Shown here: positions 1 to 11,139 of the stretch, piece by piece
Layout of the letters: each line of letters starts with the position of its first letter
Position numbering within the stretch: the stretch's first letter is position 1
Source: Erinaceus europaeus
Lineage: Eukaryota > Chordata > Mammalia > Eulipotyphla > Erinaceidae
NCBI RefSeq assembly: GCF_950295315.1
Contig: NC_080180.1
Coordinates: 64,427,411 to 64,491,410, forward strand
DNA length: 64,000 nt
Direction of reading: 5' to 3'
Position numbers and translations under genes: made by a program
The notes under the pieces: model-generated
What the model was told of the DNA's origin: nothing
The model's database searches: none
Seen by the model: only the letters and a program-made list of their open reading frames with translations

Positions 1-1189
1 CACAGTTGCTCTGGTGCATGGTTGCTGTGCATGTTCCTTTACATAAACCTGTCTGATTGAATTTTTTTTCCATTTGTGCTGTTCATAGTAGATTTCAACA
101 TTCATGTTGATTTCACATTTAAACTGTCTTCTCATGTATGCTGTGTGTATCATTTAGACACATTGTTTAGGGAGTGCATTTCCACTGATTGTTTTAGGTG
201 AGAAGATCTGTCTCTAATATCCTCCCAACATGCTGCTTTTGTTAGCAAGACTTTTCTCCACTTGCTGCTTTCATAATATTTTTTTTTGGCTTCTCTCTTG
301 ACCCCTTTGAAATAACATAGTCATGTTTGCTGCTTTCAAATCCTCTAGAATCTCTCCCAAGTCTAGTGAACTTTAAAAAATGTCAGTTAAAGGTTCACTG
401 GTTTTCTTGTTCACTTTCTTTAAAATTCATGGATAGCCGCCATCAAGATGTGATGCTCAGAGCCTTGAGCACTTTTGCTTTATATCTGTACCTGTCTGAC
501 TCTTTTTCTCCCTAGCTCACGAAATCTATTCTTGGCTGGAAAATATCTGATTTCATTTTTTTTTCTGAACACAAATTTTAAAATTTGTCTTTACTATGAC
601 TAAAACTATAATGACAAAATTCTGTTACTAAGGAAAATTATTTCAAACATTTGGAATAAAAATAATAGCAAATGATGCAAGTTAAAAATGAAGATGCATG
701 TGTTTACTTGAAGGTGATTTCTTCTAATAATTTGGCTGGGAGACATGAGAACCCTGCTCTCCTTCAGGTCCTTCAACAAGTGCCTGCCATGGCCGCAGGT
801 AGATGGGTGGAGTAAAAGCGCTAAAATGTACTTTCTTGAGGGAATAGTCATTTCTAGGAGTGTTGTTGCCACAGGGGCACTTTCTACAACTCTCTCAAAA
901 TGGGTGTCAGCTCACGTCACTCTGCAGCAAGTCAGTGACACTTTCATGTAGATACAGGTAGAAGGACCTGAGTGCAGCTCAGCATCTGATGAGGCTTTAC
1001 CCTTTGGCTTGCCTTTTAAATATCTGGAAGGAAGATTAATTTTGCATGACATATATTAGGGATTTAACACTGGCTTAGAAAATCAGATGATTCCAAGGGT
1101 ATGGTTTTATATAAGACCACGGACAAGGCTCCCTAATGCCACCCCCTCTACCCTCCAGGAAAAGAAACAGGGATCTCATTGAAGTCTGA
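1..1189. other. Unique AT-rich sequence without a recognisable gene
   Basis: No open frame here exceeds about 90 codons and none resembles a known family. I see no SINE body, no LTR and no microsatellite longer than a short T-run. It is probably intergenic or intronic sequence with possible very old repeat remnants that cannot be named by eye. Confidence 0.6.
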
Positions 1190-1645
1190 GCTATCATTTG
1201 TTTAGTTTGGCTTTTTGTAATTTATAGGCTTCAATTATATACATTCCACATGAGTGAAACCATCCTGTAGCTGTCTCTTACCTCTCTATCCGTTAATCAT
1301 AACCACCCCCAGGGCCATTCATTTTGTCCCAAAGAATGCAGTGATGTGTTTCTATAGCACACAGAGAAGTCTGCATATCTGCTTTATCTATCGTTTCTTC
1401 CGTGAATGAGCGTTTTAGATTCCTCCCGTATACCTTGACTTCCTTGACTATTGTGAATAATGTAGCAGTGAACATAGACATACACACACCCCTTTGTATC
1501 AGAATTGGCCTTTCCATGTCATTTGGACACGTGCCTAGAAGTGATATTGCTGGGTCTCAAGATACTTTCTGTTTTTTTTTTGAAGATTCGTCATACTGTT
1601 TGGCATAGTGGCTACACCACTCTGCGTTCCCACAAATGGGGAATA
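1190..1645 (-). mobile_element. Ancient L1 fragment (3' part of ORF2), minus strand
   Basis: On the minus strand the text follows the usual L1 ORF2 C-terminal region. The plus strand shows landmarks such as TTGACTATTGTGAATAATG, a degenerate 'atagacata..cacaccccttt' segment and 'gatattgctgggtct', in the order expected of a reversed L1. The reading frame is broken by many substitutions and indels, so this is an old, dead copy. A SINE begins where the L1 match stops, suggesting the SINE interrupted it. Confidence 0.65.
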
Positions 1646-1649
1646 AAAT

Positions 1650-1921
1650 GGAGCCGTGGCGCTAGGCAGCAGTGAACCCAATGGAGTGCACACATTATCA
1701 TGCTCCCAGCTTCTGGCTCTGGCTCCCCATCTGCATTGGGGAAGCTTCACCAGAGTGAGGCAGGCCTGCAGGTGTCTTTCTCTCTCCCTCTTTCCCTTCC
1801 ATCTCAACTTCTTTCTGTCCTGTCAAATAAAAGAGAAAGAAAAAAGGGAGAGAGAGAAGCTGGGAGCTATAGATTCACAGTGTCTACACAGATCCCCAGT
1901 GATAATCCTTGTGGGAATAAC
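1650..1921 (+). mobile_element. tRNA-derived SINE, type C, plus strand, diverged
   Basis: It has the order typical of the hedgehog SINEs in this window: a degenerate tRNA-like head, a 'ccccatctgca' segment, GAAGCTTCACCAGAGTGAGGCAGG, CTGCAGGTGTCT, a pyrimidine tract and 'tcaaataaaa'. A 3' extension related to 'gggagctatagattcacagtg...cagtgataatccttg' then follows. The head is poorly preserved, so this copy is older than the type A copies. Confidence 0.75.
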
Positions 1922-2603
1922 CAACTTAATTCACATCAGAAATCTGAAGTAGAATTTCCATGGGGGAAGTAGTTTCAGATGACTGTGATACCACAAAAGT
2001 GATTTGACAGACTTGATTCTCAAAGACTGAGCCCAGAGTTACAGATAAATGAGTTTAGAATGGATCGTTCTAGACTGTACAATTAGCAGGTGACTTCATC
2101 TAGAGCAGAGATTTACAAATTATCTAGATGTGGGAAAATGAATATTCAGAATGAGGATACCCCCTTTGTGTGCACTTTCCTCTTATCAAGCCCAAGTTAA
2201 CTCTGCTTTCTTAGCATCTTCCCACCTTTGCATATCTTTACTCTCATAACTAGTGCCCCCAGTGGATAAGGAAGCATAGGTTAAATGAAACATTTCATTG
2301 TCCAGGAAGCTTGCCACACTCATTCCCATTCAGTGAACTTGCAATGCTGTGCTTTCTTAAGTGTCAGTGGAACATGGAAATTCCTTTCTGAAGCCATCAC
2401 AGTGTACCTGCTTTATCTATCCTTGAAAACAGAAGGTCAGAAATACATTGTCTTCCCCTTCCTGCCCCACTAGAATTAGGCTTGTCCCTGATGGTAAAAG
2501 CAGCTTAAAATGACCCTCCAGGAAAGTGTGCTCCTCCGAGATGTGAGTCGCAGAGCCTCTTGGAATGCATGTTCACTCTGGACTTTTCATTATGTCAAAA
2601 GTG

Positions 2604-2702
2604 TTTTTTTTTCTTTTTTTTTTTGACACCAGGGTTATTGCTGAGGCTTGGTGCCTGCACTATGAATCCACTGCTCCTGGAGGCCTTTTTTTCCCCCTTT
2701 TT
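2604..2702 (-). mobile_element. SINE type C, 3' extension only, minus strand
   Basis: A T-run is followed by 'gacaccagggttattgctg', 'ggcttggtgcctgcac' and 'atgaatccactgctcctgg', the reverse complement of the type C 3' extension. The tRNA-like head is missing, so it is strongly 5'-truncated. Confidence 0.75.
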
Positions 2703-2767
2703 GCCAGGAGCCATTTCTCTGCTTCATAGATGATAAGCTTTGAGACAATGGAACCCCTCAAGACAAA

Positions 2768-3074
2768 TGTTAATTCCCCCCTGGGCAGGCCATTTCCCCT
2801 TAGGTAAACCATTTATCAATAATCAAGTGAGTCAACACACAGTTTGGTTCCTGCCATTTGTTGCAAGGAACATTCCGCTTTGAAGTTTGCTTCCCCTTCC
2901 CCTCCTCCAGCATTCCCTCTCCTTCCCCAAAACCTTATAATGCCAGTGTTCTCAATAAAATTTTACAGCTTGATCAGAAACTTGACTTGCTGTCGTTCTT
3001 CGTGTCTCGTGTCCCTATCATTTCAGGTTTCATTGGGTTCCTAGCTCCTGTTCACCGCCCTGCTGGACGGGGCA
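2768..3074 (+). mobile_element. Solo LTR-like sequence of an endogenous retrovirus, plus strand
   Basis: The segment begins TGTTAATTCC and ends GGACGGGGCA, so it has TG...CA ends. An AATAAA signal lies at 2954-2959. Downstream is a pyrimidine-rich R/U5-like stretch (TGTCGTTCTTCGTGTCTCG) and then GGTTCCTAGCTCCTGTTCACC, reminiscent of class II (ERV2/IAP-like) LTRs. No internal viral sequence flanks it, so it is either a solo LTR or a truncated copy. I could not find an exact target duplication, because a SINE abuts the 3' end. Boundaries are inferred. Confidence 0.55.
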
Positions 3075-3342
3075 CCTTTTGTTGCCCTTGTTGCTTTTTT
3101 TTATCTTTGTTGTGGTTATTACTGTTGTTGTTGTTATTGATGTTGTTGTTGTTGGATAGGACAGAGAAAAATGGAGGGGGAGGGAGACAAAAAGGGGGAG
3201 AGAAAGTAAGACATCTGAAGACCTGCTTCACCACCTGTGAAAGGACCCTGCAGGTGGGGAGCTGGGGGCTCAAACAGGGATCCTTGTGCTAGGCCTTGCT
3301 CCTTGCGCCATGTGCCTTAACTAACTGTGCTACCGCCCCTGT
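3075..3342 (-). mobile_element. SINE type A, minus strand
   Basis: It reads TTTTGTTGCCCTTGTTG, a TTG/TTA-rich linker, GTTGGATAGGACAGAGA, a purine tract, 'acctgcttcaccacctgtgaa', 'caggtggggagctgggggctc' and a tRNA-like end. It abuts the 3' end of the preceding LTR. Confidence 0.88.
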
Positions 3343-4269
3343 GGAAAATGTCTTTATGACTACAGAATTTGTTCAAAAACAATAAAATTCACTCACAATT
3401 CATGAAGATAGCCATTAGATATTGTTTAAAACCTATTTCAGGGAAAAAAATTTTAGATTTCTGACTAATTTGCTTTAAATTTTATTTATCCATACATTTT
3501 ATCCCCTGAATTCATTCAAAAAATAGGAATATGGAAGCCAGAGAAATGGTAAAACCTAGAGAAGTAGTAAAGCAGTCTATACAACTCTGAAAAATCTTAA
3601 TGAATACAGATTTAGATACTGAAATTTTAGCTTCCTTAAGCAGAGAGCTGTTTGGAGAAAGACCATCTCAATGTGAAACAAAGATTAAGATTTGGATATT
3701 AAGGTCAGAATTCTTAAGGCACAATATCTGGTGAGGAATAGGGTGTCAACACTGGGAAGAGGGAGGGAGGAGGCTGTTTTCATCTGATCACAGGCAAACA
3801 CTCAGCCATTAGAAGACTGTACATTTACTTAAACTGTGCACTATTTATTTGCAAATCAATCATGGTGGGTCAAGCTGGTCATCCATAAAAATGAATAACA
3901 ATGATAAGTGAAATACATTTTACTTCAAAGTGTGATTCCAAAACACAAGACAGAATTTAGGATGTTGTTTAATTTGCTGAAGTGAATTCTGCATCATGTT
4001 AATCAGGGTCAAAATCGTTTTTATCCACCTTATGTCTAAAAATATAAAGGTTGACCCCAGCAACTCTTTCTGTAATAACAATAACTCCCAGCCACAATAG
4101 TTCACTTCAGATGAAAAACATTTGAGTTTGAGATGCTGATGTTATACACAGGTACTTGGTATCATTAAACCAACACAATCTCATTTCTGATAGTTAGAAT
4201 GAGTTACCTCAAATAGACAGGGTAGAACTACTCTAGTAAAAGTTCACATGAGTAAGGGACAAGGGAACC
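3343..4269. other. Unique sequence, no gene seen
   Basis: It is AT-rich with short open frames only (longest about 60 codons). No SINE, LTR or L1 signature is visible in this stretch. Confidence 0.55.
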
Positions 4270-4400
4270 ATATTGCCCAGGTTCAAAGCTTGCCTCAGCA
4301 ACACACTCACAGTATGATTTTGGCTAAGTAGGCACTTTCTTTGTCATCTTTACAAAGTGGAACTATAATACCAACAGCTGTGCTATAGGACAGCCAAGGG
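4270..4400 (+). mobile_element. MIR fragment, plus strand
   Basis: The order 'ggttcaaagcttgcctcagcaac', 'cacagtatgattttggctaagtaggc', 'actttctttgtcatctttacaaagtgg' and 'ataataccaac' follows the core of the mammalian-wide MIR SINE (tRNA-like end, then 'tgtgaccttgggcaag', then 'cctcatctgtaaaatgg'). It is highly diverged, as expected for an ancient mammalian repeat. Confidence 0.65.
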
Positions 4401-4674
4401 GAACCCCTTTTATCTGTCAAGGGCCATTTGGATAACTATAACATCATTCACAGGCCCTGAGAAAGTACTGACTTACAAGTTAGTAGTTAGTGTTGAGATA
4501 TATATATATATATTTCTAGACTTGAGTATTATCTTTGGTTGCCTTGCATGAGTGAGATTGAGCTGGGCATTCGTTGCTCAGGCTAGAAGGTTTTAGTTGA
4601 TAGCTAATCTATTTTGATCTGTTTAAATCACTTAGAATACTGCTAGGTGAATAAATGTGTGTGAATTCCTAAAA

Positions 4675-4805
4675 GGAAAAAAAAAAGAAAAGTAGAAGAA
4701 GAATGAAAGAATGAGGAGGACTAGGTGGAGAAGAAGGAGGAGGAGGAAAAAGAAGGAAAAGACGAAGGCGGAGAAGGAGTAGGAGTAGTGGGAGAAGAAG
4801 CGTCG
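4675..4805 (+). repeat. Purine-rich (GAA/AGG) low-complexity tract
   Basis: About 130 bases are almost exclusively A and G on the plus strand, with imperfect AGGAGG and GAAGAA runs. No tandem unit is strictly conserved. It lies a few hundred bases upstream of two copies of element X. Confidence 0.85.
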
Positions 4806-5006
4806 CTTTTAGGCAGTGAATCAACTATCTTGCTGACCAGATAGCTGAGGAGGAGAAAGACTGGAAGATGGAGAAAAGGGGGCCTGAGTCAGAGGCATGT
4901 AGGAGGAGTACGGACAGTGTGAAGTCTCCTGCCAAGTCTTGGTGTGCATCAGAAAGTATCTCCTGTGTAAAAGGCATAAAGAACCGAACAAAAAAACTCC
5001 ATTACT

Positions 5007-5627
5007 GGGAATCTGGGGAATGTTAGGCATGTAAAAAAAAAAAAAAAGAAGTAGAAATGCAAAGCAGAAATTGACTGAGTTTGGAGTATGGCACCAAAGT
5101 AAGAAAGCAGAAGTACACTAGAGTTTGCAGTGAGTACCTCCCTAATACTTCCTCTCCACTATTCCAAGCTTTGGGTCCATGATTGCTCAACAATTTGTTT
5201 GGCTTTGTATGTTAGCTCTCTTTTCAGTCACCAGGTTCCAGATGCCATCAGGATGCTGGCCAGGCTTCCCTGGATTGAAGACCCCACCAATATGTCCTGG
5301 AGCTCAGCTTCCCCAGAGACCCACCCTACTAGGGAAAGAGAGAGGCAGACTGGGAGTATGGACCGACCAGTCAACGTCCATGTTCAGCGGGGAAGCGATT
5401 ACAGAAGCCAGACCTTCTACCTTCTGCAACCCACAATGACCCTGGGTCCATGCTCCCAGAGGGATAGAGAATGGGAAAGCTATCAGGGGAGGGGGTGGGA
5501 TATGGAGATTGGGTGGTGGGAATTGTGTGGAGTTGTACCCCTCCTACCTTATGGTTTTGTTAATTAATCCTTTCTTAAAAAAAAAAAAGAATGATGAAAA
5601 AGAAAAAATAAATAAATAAATAAAATT
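5007..5627 (+). mobile_element. Element X copy 1: A-tailed retroposon joined to L1 3'-UTR-like sequence
   Basis: The insertion is bounded by a direct repeat of AAAAAAACTCCATTA (left copy ending 5006, right copy about 5640-5654) and ends in an A-rich tail with AAATAAAT repeats. Its first 90 bases resemble L1 3'-UTR text, such as 'actgagtttggagtatggcaccaaagtaa'. From about 5092 it carries the shared module beginning GAAAGCAGAAGTACACTAG and ending near GTTTTGTTAATTAATCC. Open frames of up to 145 codons run through the module, but equivalent frames are broken in the other copies. I therefore treat them as chance frames in a LINE 3'-UTR-like sequence. Confidence 0.7.
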
Positions 5628-5644
5628 AAAAAAACAAACAAAAA

Positions 5645-6020
5645 AACTCCATTATGCCAATCAGTCCTGGTTCTGGCTCCTCCAAGCACAGAGCAGGCTT
5701 CCCTGGACAGATGACCCCACCCATGTGTCCTGGAGCTCTGCTTCCCCAGAGCCCTGCCCCACTAGGGAGAGAGAGAGGCAGACTGGGAGTATGGACCGAC
5801 CTGCCAACGTCCATGTTCAGTGGGGAAGCAATTACAGAAGCCAGACCTTCCACCTTCCGCATCCCACAATGACCCTGGGTCCATGCTCCCAGAGGGATGG
5901 AGAATGTGAAAGCTATCAGGGGAGGGGGTGGGATACGGAGTTCTGGTGGTGGGAATTGTGTGGAACTGTACCCCTCTTATCCTATGGTTTTGTTAATGTC
6001 TCCTTTCTTAAATAAAAAAA
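5645..6020 (+). mobile_element. Element X copy 2, 5'-truncated, plus strand
   Basis: This is a second, older or different subtype of the same 3' module. It starts near the 'cttccctggacagatgacccc' section and runs through 'ggcagactgggagtatggacc', 'catgctcccagaggg' and 'ctatggttttgttaatg' to an A-run. It lies head to tail with copy 1, which seems to have inserted into or just next to it: the right target duplication of copy 1 runs straight into this copy. Confidence 0.75.
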
Positions 6021-6046
6021 AAAAAAGTTTGGAAAAAATCATTACA

Positions 6047-6262
6047 GGGAGCTGGGTGGTAGCGCACCTGGTTGAGCATACATGTGACGGTGTGCAAGGA
6101 CTCAGATTCAAGCCCCCAGTCCCCACCAGCAGAGGGGGCCGCTTCACGAGTGGTGAAGCAGGGTTACAGGTGTTTCTGTTCCTCTCCCTCTCTATCTCCC
6201 CCTTCCTTCTCGATTTCTGGCTGTCTCTATCCAATAAATAAAGATAATAAAAATTTTTTTTT
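6047..6262 (+). mobile_element. SINE type B, plus strand
   Basis: It starts GGGAGCTGGGTGGTAGCGCA, an A-box-like start. A 'gattcaagcccccagtcccca' B-box region, 'gtggtgaagcaggg', a pyrimidine tract and 'tatccaataaataaagataat' then follow. It sits in the A-tail of element X copy 2. Confidence 0.88.
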
Positions 6263-6618
6263 AAAAAAGAACAGAGCAGGGCTGACACTCTCACCGATGG
6301 AGAGCATTGTCTCCTGTTTATCTGCTCTGTTCCTTCCGCTCTTGAATTTGATTCTATAATCTGGCAGCAGGCAGACCCTCTTTTTGAAGGAATCCAGAAT
6401 TCTAACAGAGGAAGCAACAATTCCAGCTGAAGCCCTCCCTGGGTTTATGTCCAGACACAAGGCTGTCAGGGTTTATAATCTTTATCAAGAGAGTTCCAAA
6501 TATTCCTCTAATAATTTTTTTTTCAAGTAAGAAGCTGGACAATTTCTAGGAAATGTCAGTCCTGATACCTAATTCATATAATTGATTATATTACTGATCA
6601 CTCTTTCAAGAAATGTAT

Positions 6619-6826
6619 CTTATTTTATTTATTTGATAGCACAGAGAAAAATTGGAGGCAAGAGGAAAGAGAGAGGAGAGAGGAAGAGAGACACCTGCAC
6701 ACCTGCTTCACCACTTGTGAAGCAGGCCTCCCCTCCAGGTGGGGACTGGGGGCTTGAACCTGGGTCCTTGCACATTGTAATGTATGTGTTCCGTGCTCAA
6801 CAGTGTATGCCACTTCCCATTCCCTA
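6619..6826 (-). mobile_element. SINE type B, minus strand
   Basis: The plus strand reads TTATTTTATTTATTTGATAG, a purine tract, 'acctgcttcaccacttgtgaagcagg', 'aggtggggactgggggcttgaacctgggtcc' and a degraded tRNA-like head. That is the exact reverse order of the type B copies. Confidence 0.85.
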
Positions 6827-7312
6827 CTGATCACTTTTGTTTGTTATTCAAATCACTAAAAAAACTAAAAACATTCTACATGCAAATTCAGAGTGTAACA
6901 GAGTCACATAGGGCACTTGCACATAGCTGCACATAAATAGTTAAAAGAAGTAAAATGAATAATGAAAGACTAGAAAGCAACATATGCTACAAAGAATTCT
7001 ACTAAGTGTTAGATGGAGTTGAGCGTATTTCATAACACACATACAACTTGAACTCATAGCACCTCAAATGTCTGTTATTGACTGAGGTTTTCCTTGGGCA
7101 TATTCAGTTCCCTGTCATCCCTCCATCATATCCCTGCTTGAAGAAGCATACCCTCCAAGTGACAAAGTTAGAGGTGAACCTTCCTTATGATCATTGGTCA
7201 TTACAGACTTCAAACACTAAGGAAATATTTATAAGATACCAACACACTGGTAGTCTTTTTTTTTTCTTAATTAAAAGTATTCTACCTCCTCAATTTAGAA
7301 ACCAAAAAGAAT

Positions 7313-7512
7313 TTTGGGGTTGGGTGGTGGCTCACCTGGTTGAGTGAACACATTACCAAGTGCAAGAACCCAGGTTCAAGACCCCGGTCCCCACCTGCAC
7401 AGGGAAAGCTTCATGAGTGGTGGAGCTGGGCTGCAGGTGTCTCTCTGTTTCTCCTCCTCTCTATCCCCCCTCAATTCTTCTCTCTTTCTATGCAATAAAT
7501 AAATTAAAGGTT
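7313..7512 (+). mobile_element. SINE type B, plus strand
   Basis: A head 'ggggttgggtggtggctcacctggttgag' is followed by 'ggttcaagaccccggtcccca', 'aagcttcatgagtggtg', CTGCAGGTGTCT, a pyrimidine tract and 'tgcaataaataaatt'. Confidence 0.85.
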
Positions 7513-8164
7513 CAAAAATAATACAAATAAAATGGTTTTAAAAAGAATTTCTAAAGCATCACCATCACATAATATACTGGGGCGTCTGTTACTGGAGCTT
7601 AGATTTTATTTATGCTCATCTAAAGTATTCTTATTACTGTTAGTGTAAGGGTAGCACTGTTAATAACGTCATCACCACAGTATGAAAGTCCACGTGGTAT
7701 GTGTGTAAATATGAAAAGTACGCCTAGTTTTGGTCTGTGTTTAACCCATGTTCATTCCCCAACGTTTCCTGGGAGTGAAAGTACTGAGTGACACTCTGGG
7801 TTTTGTGTCCTGTCCTTATACTCTGCCTCCTCTCTCCACCTGTCTGTCTCAGTCTCTCTATTTCAGGAGTGTAGGGAGTGTCTAGCCCATACACTCTGCA
7901 GAAGCATTCGATCTGATCTTGCCAAGGCAATCACAAGTGAGGCCTAAAATTCAGTAAGGCTAGGAGCTTTTTGCCATAGCAATGTAAGTACTGATTTTTA
8001 AATGGAGATTTCTGCAAGGCCCACAAGTGGTGTTACAAGTATCTGAATGAAAAAAAATGTCCCTGGACTGGTGCAATCGAACATGCTTAAGACCTTAGCT
8101 CAGTGAAACAAAACAGCAACAAACAAGTAAACCACCATTTATTAAAATTTACTTTCTTTTTTTT

Positions 8165-8295
8165 AAAAAAAAAAATTTCATTTATTTATTAATGAGAAAG
8201 ATAGGAGGACAGAGAAATGTGCTGCTGGGATCGAACTCAGGACCTCACGCTTGAGAATCCAAAGCCTTATCACTGTGCTGCCTCCCAGACAATGC
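8165..8295 (-). mobile_element. Short tRNA-like SINE (type D), minus strand
   Basis: The plus strand has TTCATTTATTTATTAATGAG, then 'gatcgaactcaggacctca' (a reversed B box) and 'cttatcactgtgctgcctccca' (a reversed head). It lacks the long linker and pyrimidine tract of types A to C. Confidence 0.6.
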
Positions 8296-8505
8296 ACCTT
8301 CAAGTAATTGTTTTGTCTAGAAAATTGCATTTCTGAAGAGTTCAGTCAAATTATCAAGGTGAAACATGATAACTAGAAGTTTGGGGGTCAAACTTTGTCA
8401 TGTATATCACTACAGAGTTAAGTTTGTGTCAATATATTCCAGACAATAGCTTTTATAATTAATATTAGAATAAGAGAGTTTCTCGTAGGAAATATGTATA
8501 ATTTG

Positions 8506-8727
8506 GGTCAGATGGTGGGGCACATAGTTAAGTAAGTGCACACAGTACTATGTGGAAGGATCTGCAAAAAGACCCGGGTTCAAGCCCCTGGTCCCTACCT
8601 GTAGCAGGGAAGCTTCAAGATTGTGTAGCAAGTCTGCAGGTGTCTGTCTTTCTCTCTCCCTTTCTATCTTCCCCTCCTCTCTCAATTTCTTTCTGTCATA
8701 TCCAATATAATGGGGGGGGGGGGGGAG
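8506..8727 (+). mobile_element. SINE type B, plus strand, ending in a G-run
   Basis: The head is 'tgggtcagatggtggggcacatagttaag', followed by 'gggttcaagcccctggtcccta', 'gaagcttcaagattgtgtagcaagtctgcagg', a pyrimidine tract and 'catatccaatataat'. Unusually, a run of about 16 G occupies the tail position. Confidence 0.83.
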
Positions 8728-10180
8728 TTTCAGTTGTCTTTTTTTTTTTTTTGAAGTGTTTACTTCAAATGGAATGTATGGTTATATTCATCAAACTACC
8801 CATACCAAACTGATTTAATTGGCTGGAATTGATGTCTCTTGTTTTAAGAAGTCTTGTGCTACTCAAAGACAGTCACTTAAAGCAAAGTCTGAAAGGTTAA
8901 ATGGTAGAACCTATGATCACTGACTTTCTAAATGGTTTTTCAAGGCTGTGCCTAGCAACTAGCCAAATCAACTGTTTGAGAAATAGTGGGCAGGGCAATT
9001 GTCTGACTCGTTGACTGAATTGCCGTAAACCATGTAATTCCCCTGATTTTCCTGTGCTCCCAAACAGACTGCTTATTGGCATTTTCTATTTGCTCGAGGC
9101 TAGACCTGATGAACAGAAGCTTTCAGAGAGATTGCTTCTGACGAGATCTGGGAGAGGGCTCTTCAGGGGTCCAGACTGAACTTTTGTCTTGCTTTTATAC
9201 CTGGCATAATAGCGGGGAGACGTCTTTGAACAGCGTTGCAGGTACAATTGCAGCAGCAGCAGCAGTGCCATAGTCCAGTGGGGTTTAATGCCTCATTCAG
9301 TCATTACAGGATTACCAAAGATTGAGAAGGAGCCAGACGAATGCAGGATCCAGAGTAGCAGTTGTCTTATTTCTGAGGACCAAAACACTGATGCCTTTCT
9401 TTGCTTTAGAGCTTGCTTGGCGCTGTCACTTTCTACTGCTAATGATCTGGGGTTATTCTCTTAAAAGGGTTTTCTAAAACAAATAGCAGAAAACTCTACG
9501 TATGTAGAAAATTTATTACATATATAGTCATTGGCCCGAGCAATTTAGAAAGGGCTTAATTTAGTGGAATCTGGTATATTTCATATTTTAATGCCAAGTT
9601 GTATTTTGTGTTTGTTTTATTCTGAGAGAAATATCAGAATGCATACCAACATGTTTGCTTTGAATCTCAATTGTGGGAAGCATGATTAGCCTTGATTTGC
9701 GGGGAAATACTTTCAATACAGCATGAAGACAGAAGCACTCATACTTTCCAGTCTCTACAAATTTTGCTTTTCTCAATTCACAATTCCTGCAAGTAAAATT
9801 TTATTCTCCTCATCTTCCTCCTCCTTCTTCACTCATTATTTATTTCTGTTTCTCTCCTTTCCTTTCTCCCTTTTCTGTCTCTCTCTCTGTCTCTGTCTCT
9901 CTCTTTCATCTCACTGCTCCCTACTGCTGCCCACAGAATGAACATTCAGGTGTTTTAGTAGTAAGTACTGATGCACACTTTCCAACTCTCAGGTAGAGCT
10001 ATCATACAAAGAATATGAACTACGAGATGCATTAATTTGCTAGATTGAAAAATGTATACAATTAATTCAATAATTTAAAACTTGTGATGTTCGCATTCAA
10101 TGCCCAAAATATGTAGTTTGGAATGTTCTTTCTATAGTAATGTATTCAGATTTTGCTTTTACCAGAATACTGCTCACCTC
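8728..10180. other. SINE-poor island of unique sequence
   Basis: About 1.4 kb carries no recognisable insertion. It includes a comparatively CpG-bearing stretch at 9080-9270 and a short CAG run (GCAGCAGCAGCAG) near 9250. A pyrimidine-rich CT tract lies at 9800-9925. No open frame resembles a known protein. Conservation cannot be judged from one sequence. Confidence 0.5.
9795..9930 (+). repeat. Pyrimidine-rich CT tract
   Basis: The stretch is dominated by C and T, with repeated TCTCTGTCTC units around 9880-9910. It is low-complexity sequence and not coding. Confidence 0.75.
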
Positions 10181-10184
10181 TGTC

Positions 10185-10285
10185 TTCTGGTGGTGTGGGG
10201 GTGGGGGATTTGAACATAGGACTTCAAAGCCTCAGGCAAGGGAGTCTCTTTGCATAACCTTTATACTATCTCCCTTACCCTGTAT
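10185..10285 (-). mobile_element. Short tRNA-like SINE fragment (type D), minus strand
   Basis: The plus strand shows 'gggggatttgaacataggacttcaaagcctcagg' and 'taacctttatactatctccct', corresponding to a reversed B box and head of a type D SINE. Confidence 0.5.
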
Positions 10286-10667
10286 TTAGAGTTTTTAAAG
10301 TATACAAACACAAAGATTGGAGACCATAGGCTTTTCACTTAATTTATCCAGTATTCTAGATACTTGTCTAAAGCATGACTTAGTCTTCATTTCACTTCAA
10401 AGACTGATGTTTCAGTATCTACCAGAGGCTGTGCAAAATTTGATGTAGATATATACCAGAAAAGTACTATGCCTACTTATAAATTGTACATTTACTCAAG
10501 TAATCAGGCAACAATTCATGAATATTGTATGATCTATTGCTAAATTGTGTACAGTGAAGGTCTAAATCTATTGGGCAAGGAATATGAATTATGCACAAGA
10601 TTTTGGTATCACTAGTAAATTTATAATAGAACTGACTAGCATCTGACATAAGAAGTTTTATGGGATA

Positions 10668-10725
10668 TCATGTAGATATTAAAATATCTACATGACACCC
10701 CATATTTAAATTATTTAAATATGGG
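10668..10725. repeat. Two adjacent perfect inverted repeats
   Basis: The first palindrome has 13-bp arms (TCATGTAGATATT and its complement) around a 2-base spacer, at 10668-10695. Three bases later a second has 12-bp arms (CCCATATTTAAA and its complement) around TTA, at 10699-10725. Both can form hairpins. The origin is unknown. A remnant of a palindromic DNA transposon is one possibility. Confidence 0.85.
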
Positions 10726-11139
10726 ATTATTTAATATTTAAATTCATGAACTTTTTCTAGCCTCTCATCTAAAATGATATCAGAACGCTATGGTAGTACA
10801 ACACATGGGATATATAATCCTTGATAAAACACCAAAACATGATAAAGGTGATTTCAGACTGTTTCCTGCCTCCCTTTATGTAATCAGATTATCTAATGAA
10901 ATCAGATTATTTACACGTTTCTTTTTCTTTCATAAACTGTGTGTTGCCTCTACCCCAACATTTAAATGTTCAGACAAGGTTTCACAAACAGTGCAAAGAT
11001 ACAGCTCACTTACAGGAACTGAAGTTACCTTACCCAGCAGAGTATGCACAGTCCGGTGTTGATACCTGTATGTATCTGAAACAAAATGAGTAAAATGTTT
11101 AAGCCAGAGTGGTGAAAATGCCCATATGCAGGGTGCAAA

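Noticed and set aside
5130..5567. 145-codon frame in element X, also present at 34916-35353 (minus)
   Set aside because: The same repeat module explains both frames. The frame is broken in the other copies and has no known domain, so a conserved protein is not supported, though a Ka/Ks test over many copies would settle it.
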